NCBI GenBank assembly: GCA_001600455.1
Contig: BCKC01000002.1
Span: 1,674,001 to 1,738,000, forward strand
Source: Endocalyx cinctus
Lineage: Eukaryota > Ascomycota > Sordariomycetes > Amphisphaeriales > Apiosporaceae
Direction of reading: 5' to 3'
DNA length: 64,000 nt
The notes below the pieces were generated by a model. That model was not told the DNA's origin, ran no database searches, and saw only the letters and a list, made by a program, of their open reading frames with translations. The position numbers and the translations under genes are program-made. Below are positions 58,342 to 64,000 of this stretch, piece after piece. The first letter of the stretch is position 1; each line of letters begins with the position of its first letter.

Positions 58342-59952
58342 TTATTCGGCGATTTGGCTGATTTATTACTATAAAGTAGTTCGAAGTTGTCACCCCCGTA
58401 GTGGCAGTTGAAGTCCCGAAGAGAAACCCTTGACACTGCTATCACGAGCGGAGCGATGCCTCCACATATAGTAGGTAGGCATCGCCGGTAGGCTGTATCT
58501 CATTCTCCATATATTGACTTTTTGCCCCAATAAAACCGAGTTCCATCGCTAAGCTGTTCAGTTATTGTACCGTGACCCAATTTTTCAGTATATTGATGGA
58601 GATACTCCCGTCCACTTACTACGGATCACGCGTAGAGATGTCCCCAAAGCGGTGGTATGCCCCTACCCTTTAATGTCCCGAAGCCGAGATAATCTACTGT
58701 TTCTGGGCTCAAACCATAACTTTCCAGTTCACCATTCCAAAGGTATATGAAGCACACCTCAACGCAATATTCTCTACGCAAGCTTTTTGAAAGGGCTCTC
58801 GTCGTCTTCCTCGAGTGCTGCGTCATCAACAGACAAGTTGATATGGTTTCCCCTGGAGAAAAACCAGACAAATATTTGCCCGAATTGCCGGAACTGCCAG
58901 ATCCGCCTAACGTGCTTGAATGCTGAAGTTCGCATTCTGCGCTTACTTAGTCTCGTTCCAGATTTAACCTGGAATTACCAGCCCAAATACTGGCAGACTG
59001 GCCAGTGAATTCGATATTATGCAGCACCGCTACTCTTTTTATACGCCAGCTTCACCTTGATCGTGACATGCAAGTGGTCCTGGTCGCCTTGAGCGAAGAC
59101 ATACGGCATATATTTGTGAGGCTTAGCCGGGATCCTCTGTTGGGGCAGTGATATTTGGGGCGGGCTTTTCACTCCCTTTTAAATGGATTACCGGTGATAA
59201 AAGCTAAACAAACATTCCGACGCTGTAATATGGAACGAGGCAGACTCTGCCGTAACGGAATGTATATTTGTAGTCCATATTGGAAACAGTTAAGGGCGCC
59301 AGAAGATGTTCGTATTGTGTTGTAATACTAACAAGAAGGGCGTTCTTTATCTAAAAAAGCAGGGGAAAATCTCGTAATATGCGCCTAGAGATTAGGGTAC
59401 GGGGTCATACGGTGCGCCAAGCGCTAATGCCCCGTGCCGCCTGTATTGGGCATTGGTATACCGCTTTACTGGGAATTATTCGCTAGGTACCTATCGTATT
59501 GTGCTATTAAAGTGTGTCAGCTAAAGCGCTTTGAAATTTTTGATTGGATCCACGAAATCCGGCAATATCAAGTGGGAATTTCAGCGCTTCGTCTCATCCA
59601 TTTTCATTTCACCTTCACCCACATGGCCTACCTCGGTCTTTATAGGATGTAGCGGACAAAAAGTTAACCGTTGAAATACTAGTAAATCTTTTAAATAAAT
59701 AAAAAAAAAAACTCACTTTATATTATCATGATACCCCTCACCCCTTTGTTTACTTCTGAAAATCAATAGATATATTGTTATAGCGCATTAGAGTGTGCTG
59801 GCTTGCCTAAGTCCTGGTTCATTTTTGACGTCACACCTTTGATTATAGGCTAAGCCAATTCCTGTTACAAAACCATCTTTACTTGGCGACACAACGACGC
59901 GACGAGACCGACATTCCTGATCATATGATCAAATACTTGAAATCTAGATGCA
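58342..59952. other. Intergenic region, about 1.6 kb
   Basis: 3' flank of the peptidase gene and promoter of the Cps1-like gene, with a CRE-type site at 59826. Short ORFs, such as 58787-59008 with a CPNCRNCQIRLTC segment, have no context supporting them as genes. Confidence 0.5.
59826..59833. promoter_or_regulatory. CRE-type site upstream of the Cps1-like gene
   Basis: A perfect TGACGTCA about 120 bp upstream of the start codon at 59953. Putative bZIP binding site. Confidence 0.45.
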
Positions 59953-62900
59953 ATGGCGGAACTAAGTCCAGATCTTCAAGAAAAGCTGGATGAGCTGGAG
60001 AAGGAATTGGAGGTAAGTTGAATTACTTGACACTATCAAAAGATTCGGCGGGGTTATACAAGGAGGTATACGTAGTCATTTTCATGGGTTCGACGATAGT
60101 CTCATATCTAGTATTTGGAAAAATCCGCTGATTTGTACTTATTATTTCTAGGAGGGCGATATTACAGAAAAAGGGTATGTTTATGAATTCTATTTCAACA
60201 TATTATATTACCTATCTACTTACCCATCCACCTGTCCACCCGTCCACCCGCCCATCCGGCTGACTTCCTGTTCTTTCTACATAGTTACCAGAAACGTCGC
60301 ACCCAATTACTCTCGCAATATTACACTCCTAATGGCCTTGCCAATGCGACTGGAGGCTTAAGAATCCATTCCCCTGACGATGAACCCCCCGCGATAGGCG
60401 GTAGCCACCGCGGGGCTGCTCTAGCGGCTTTAACTTCTAATGATCAAAACCCAGTCTCTCCCGTCGATGTCACTTCTCCAGTCGATTGGCGACCACAGTC
60501 ATCCGGACCTTTACAGCCTGGCTCATCTCATGCATCCGATCACCCCGCCGGCATTCTACGACCTGGGGGACCCCTAGCCGACTTTCGCCCTACCCTATCG
60601 AATCGCGATTCTCTCTTCCTAAATCCAACCACTTATGAATCCGATCCTCCCACTCGATCAGGTACTATGGTTTCCGGAGACTATGCATTCAAACCAGAAT
60701 ATCAAGGTGCATTTGCCCAAGAACAATCGAATGCTTGGAGTGGTCGTACCGCCACTATGCAGAGTACCCATGGGTACTTCCATGATTTTACGGGACAACA
60801 ATCGTACGAACAAGGGCCCCCTAGCGGAGATTACGGAGGCGGTGTTCAAAGGTATTCGTCTAGCGATGCCTTCTCTCCCACCGCGGCTGTGGCTCCGCCA
60901 ATGCTGACCGCGAGCGACCTCCCTCCCGCCGAAGCTTTGCAATATCTAATGCCCCTGGAGCCTCGTGAAGTACCGTTTGCGATCCATGATCCTCATGACG
61001 AGAATACGGCAATGTCTAATTTTGATAATATCGCCGCCGTTTTGAGACATAGAGGACGTACAACAGCAAAACTCCCTGCGTATTGGGTTCTTGATAGCAA
61101 AGGAAAGGAAATCGCATCCATCACTTGGGATAAGCTAGCCTCTCGTGCGGAGAAAGTTGCCCAAGTTATACGAGACAAGAGCTCTCTCTATCGCGGTGAT
61201 CGGGTCGCTCTTATATACAGAGACACTGAGATTATAGACTTCGCGATAGCCTTGCTGGGCTGTTTTATAGCTGGAGTGGTTGCCGTACCGATTAATGATC
61301 TGCAAGACTACCCTAAGCTCAACCTGATACTCACTTCGACTCAAGCTCATTTAGCTCTAACAACCGACAACAACTTGAAGTCGTTCCAGCGAGATATTAC
61401 GACACAAAAGTTGAATTGGCCGAAAGGTGTCGAGTGGTGGAAGACTAACGAGTTTGGAAGTTATCATCCAAAGAAGAAAGATGATGTGCCACCCCTTTCT
61501 GTACCTGATCTCGCGTACATCGAGTTTTCCAGAGCCCCCACGGGGGACCTTCGAGGCGTAGTCCTCAGTCACCGTACCATCATGCATCAGATGGCCTGTC
61601 TGAGTGCTGTTGTTTCCGCCGTTCCCAACAGTGGACCTGGTGATACTTTCAATCGTGCGCTCCGCGACAAGAATGGTCGCCTGATTGGAGGCGGTGCTAG
61701 TAGTCAGATACTCCTGTCTTACTTAGATCCGCGTCAAGGTATAGGAATGATTCTAGGTGTTCTGCTCAACGTCTACAGCGGCCACACGACCGTATGGGTA
61801 GAGAACAGGGCGGTCAACACTCCTGGTCTATACGCGCATCTTATCACGAAGTACAAGGCTACTTTAATGATAGCCGATTATCCAGGCTTGAAGACTGCAG
61901 CCTTCAATTACCAATCCGAGCCCCTAGCAACGCGGAATTTTAAGAAAGGAATGGAGCCAAACTTTCAACACGTAAAGTTGTGTCTCATCGACACATTGAC
62001 GGTAGATAGCGAGTTTCATGAACTTTTGGCTGATCGATGGCTCCGACCGTTACGAAATTCCAGAGCCAGAGAGGTTGTAGCACCCATGCTCTGTTTACCA
62101 GAGCACGGTGGTATGGTGGTTAGCGTTCGAGATTGGCTCGGTGGCGAAGAACGTATGGGATGCCCTCTCAAATTAAACTTGGATGAGGAGTCAGAATCCG
62201 ACACCGACAAAGATGACGAGAAAGAGAAGGATAAATCGGGTGCCGGTGCAAATAATGGATTCGGCAGTCTGTTAGGGGGTGGGACAACGACACAAGAAGA
62301 GCGCGATGCGACTAATGACCTCAGCGAGGTGCTGCTTGACCGAGAGGCTCTGAAAACAAACGAAGTAGTTGTGCTCGCAATTGGAGATGAAGTAAGGAAA
62401 AAGGCCAACACCGAATTAGGAACCATCCGGGTGGGTGCTTTCGGATACCCCATACCGGATGCGACTCTAGCCGTTGTAGATCCAGAAACTGGGTTACTGG
62501 CCAGCCCGTACTCGGTTGGAGAGATTTGGGTTGATTCGCCCTCGTTATCCGGCGGCTTTTGGGCGCTACCTAAACATACGGAACAGATATTCCATGCAAG
62601 ACCTTATAAGTTCGAGCCTGGAGATCCCACGCCGACTCCAGTAGAACCCGAATTTCTTAGAACTGGTCTTCTCGGCACCATCATCGAAGGCAAGGTATTC
62701 GTGCTTGGATTATATGAGGATCGCATTCGACAGAAGGTGGAATGGGTTGAACACGGCCACGAGATTGCTGAGCACCGATACTTCTTCGTCCAGCACATCG
62801 TAGTTAGCATCTTGCGGAACTTAAGCAAGCAAATATTTGATTGTTCGGCATTTGACGTCTTTGTCAATGAAGAGCATCTCCCAATTGTCGTGTTGGAGTC

Positions 62901-64000
62901 CCCATCGGCATCAACGGCCCCAGCAACGTCCGGTGCTCCGCCTAGGCAGCTCGACACCGCGTTGCTGGATTCCATTGCAGAGCGGTGCATGGATGTCCTC
63001 ATGCAAGAACACCATTTAAGGGTGTACTGCGTGATGATCACAGCGCCAAATTCTTTACCTCGAGTGACGAAAAATGGACGGAGGGAGATTGGCAACATGC
63101 TGTGTCGTCGGGAATTTGATCTCGGAAATCTACCTTGCGTCTATGTTAAATTCGGTGTTGAGCACGCCGTCCTCAACTTACCCATAGGTGTAGATCCTAT
63201 CGGAGGAATATGGTCTCCTATGGCGTCCAACTCACGAGCTGATATTCTTGGACCGGTCGACAAGCAATATTCAGGAATTGACAGGCGAGAAGTCGTCATT
63301 GATGACCGGACGTCTACTCCTCTGAATAACTTTTCCAGCATCACCGATCTAATCCAATGGAGAGTTGCACGTCAGCCGGACGAACTTGCTTACTGTACCA
63401 TTGACGGAAAGGGCAAGGAAGGAAAGGGTATAACGTGGAAGAAGTTTGATACTAAAGTCGCTGCCGTCGCCCTGTATCTTCGTAACAAGGCGAAGATACG
63501 ACCGCGCGATCACGTTATGCTCATGTATACCCATTCTGAAGACTTCGTATATGCGGTTCATGCATGCATCAATCTCGGTGCTGTCATCATTCCAGCGTCA
63601 CCTATGGATGAGCGTCGTCTGAACGAAGACGTACCGGCTTTCCTCCATCTCATCAATGATTATGGCATTAAGGCTGTCCTAGTGAACAACGAGGTGGACC
63701 ACTTGCTCAAATCCAAGGCTGTTTCACAACACATCAAGCAATCTGCCCAGTTTCTCAAAATCAGCGTGCCTAGCGTGTTCAATACTTCAAAGCCGCCGAA
63801 GCAGAATAGTGGCCTTCGCGATCTCAGTATTACCGTAGATCCTGCATGGATCCAATCAGGTTATCCGGTCATCATATGGGCATACTGGACTCCGGATCAA
63901 CGCAGAATATCCGTGCAGCTTGGCCATGACACCATTTTGGGTATGTGTAAAGTACAGAAAGAAACTTGTCAGATGACAAGTTCACGGCCTGTTCTTGGTT
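59953..64000 (+). CDS. cps1: Cps1/DIP2-type AMP-binding (adenylate-forming) protein, runs off right edge
   Basis: Exons: 59953-60012, 60152-60174 (23 nt) and 60285 onward, open to the window end; about 1266 residues are visible. The N terminus MAELSPDLQEKLDELEKELE plus EGDITEKGYQKRRTQLLSQY is a DMAP1-binding domain. A Pro/Ser-rich disordered linker follows (about 50-270), then a first adenylate-forming domain: YWVLDSKGKEIASITWDKLA, GDRVALIYRDTEIIDFAIAL, LAYIEFSRAPTGDLRGVVLS in the nucleotide-loop position, and IRVGAFGYPIPDATLAVVDP. A second begins at SITDLIQWRVARQPDELAYC and continues through HVMLMYTHSEDFVYAVHACI. This is the architecture of fungal Cps1 and animal DIP2 (fatty-acyl-AMP-ligase-like domains). 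Cps1 was described in Cochliobolus as a general virulence factor; DIP2 proteins act in lipid (diacylglycerol) homeostasis. Both first introns interrupt the DMAP1-binding region. Confidence 0.94.

Noticed and set aside
63941..64000. Possible intron starting GTATGTGTAAAG near the right edge
   Set aside because: The open frame continues as MCKVQKETCQMTSSRPVLG, which fits the family sequence as I know it.

Overview
The window is nuclear DNA of a filamentous ascomycete (Pezizomycotina; a Sordariomycete-like affinity is a guess). The evidence is short introns of about 45-100 bp with GTAAGT/GTATGT-type donors, CTAAC/CTAAT-type branch sites and YAG acceptors; a LAMMER kinase; a Zn2Cys6 regulator; a fungal class II cAMP phosphodiesterase; and a Cps1/DIP2-type AMP-binding protein. 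Intergenic DNA is AT-rich and full of homopolymer runs and microsatellites. I see no operons, rRNA, convincing tRNA, transposase or CRISPR array.

Layout, left to right. 1-969 (-): 5' part of an unrecognised gene that runs off the left edge. 1905-4366 (-): LAMMER dual-specificity kinase, five exons. 4367-12897: gene-poor, with a possible decayed coding fragment near 10.9-11.9 kb. 12898-14219 (+): sideroflexin. 14751-16744 (-): secreted S28 serine peptidase, five exons. 17731-23053: a three-gene hydantoin catabolism cluster, made of an Asp/Glu/hydantoin racemase (-), a hydantoinase (-) and, divergently, an intronless N-carbamoyl-D-amino-acid amidohydrolase (+). Together these should racemise, ring-open and decarbamoylate 5-substituted hydantoins to D-amino acids. 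28591-29785 (-): small Zn2Cys6 transcription factor. 29786-40166: a gene desert of about 10 kb. 40167-41186 (+): seven-helix membrane protein. 42164-43500 (+): flavin-reductase-like flavoprotein with a possible mitochondrial presequence. 44339-45808 (-): class II cAMP phosphodiesterase whose first exon I could not place. 49339-51696 (-): 785-residue fungal protein of unknown function with a Cys/His cluster. 53142-55409 (-): tandem kinase-pseudokinase. 56496-58341 (+): trypsin-like peptidase, divergent from the kinase. 59953-64000 (+): Cps1/DIP2-type AMP-binding protein, running off the right edge.

The points most worth a second look are: (i) the hydantoin cluster, whose racemase carries an apparent one-base frameshift; (ii) the divergent pair of an active-kinase/pseudokinase fusion and a complete-triad serine peptidase, with a one-base frameshift in the peptidase; (iii) a 166-nt hairpin with 26-bp perfect terminal arms at 52625-52790; (iv) perfect CRE sites (TGACGTCA) upstream of three genes, one lying in a 16-bp palindrome next to the cAMP phosphodiesterase; (v) a 9-mer (TACTCCGTA/TACGGAGTA) found eight times, always between genes. 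Exon structures were worked out by hand from splice signals, reading phase and family similarity. No database search was run.
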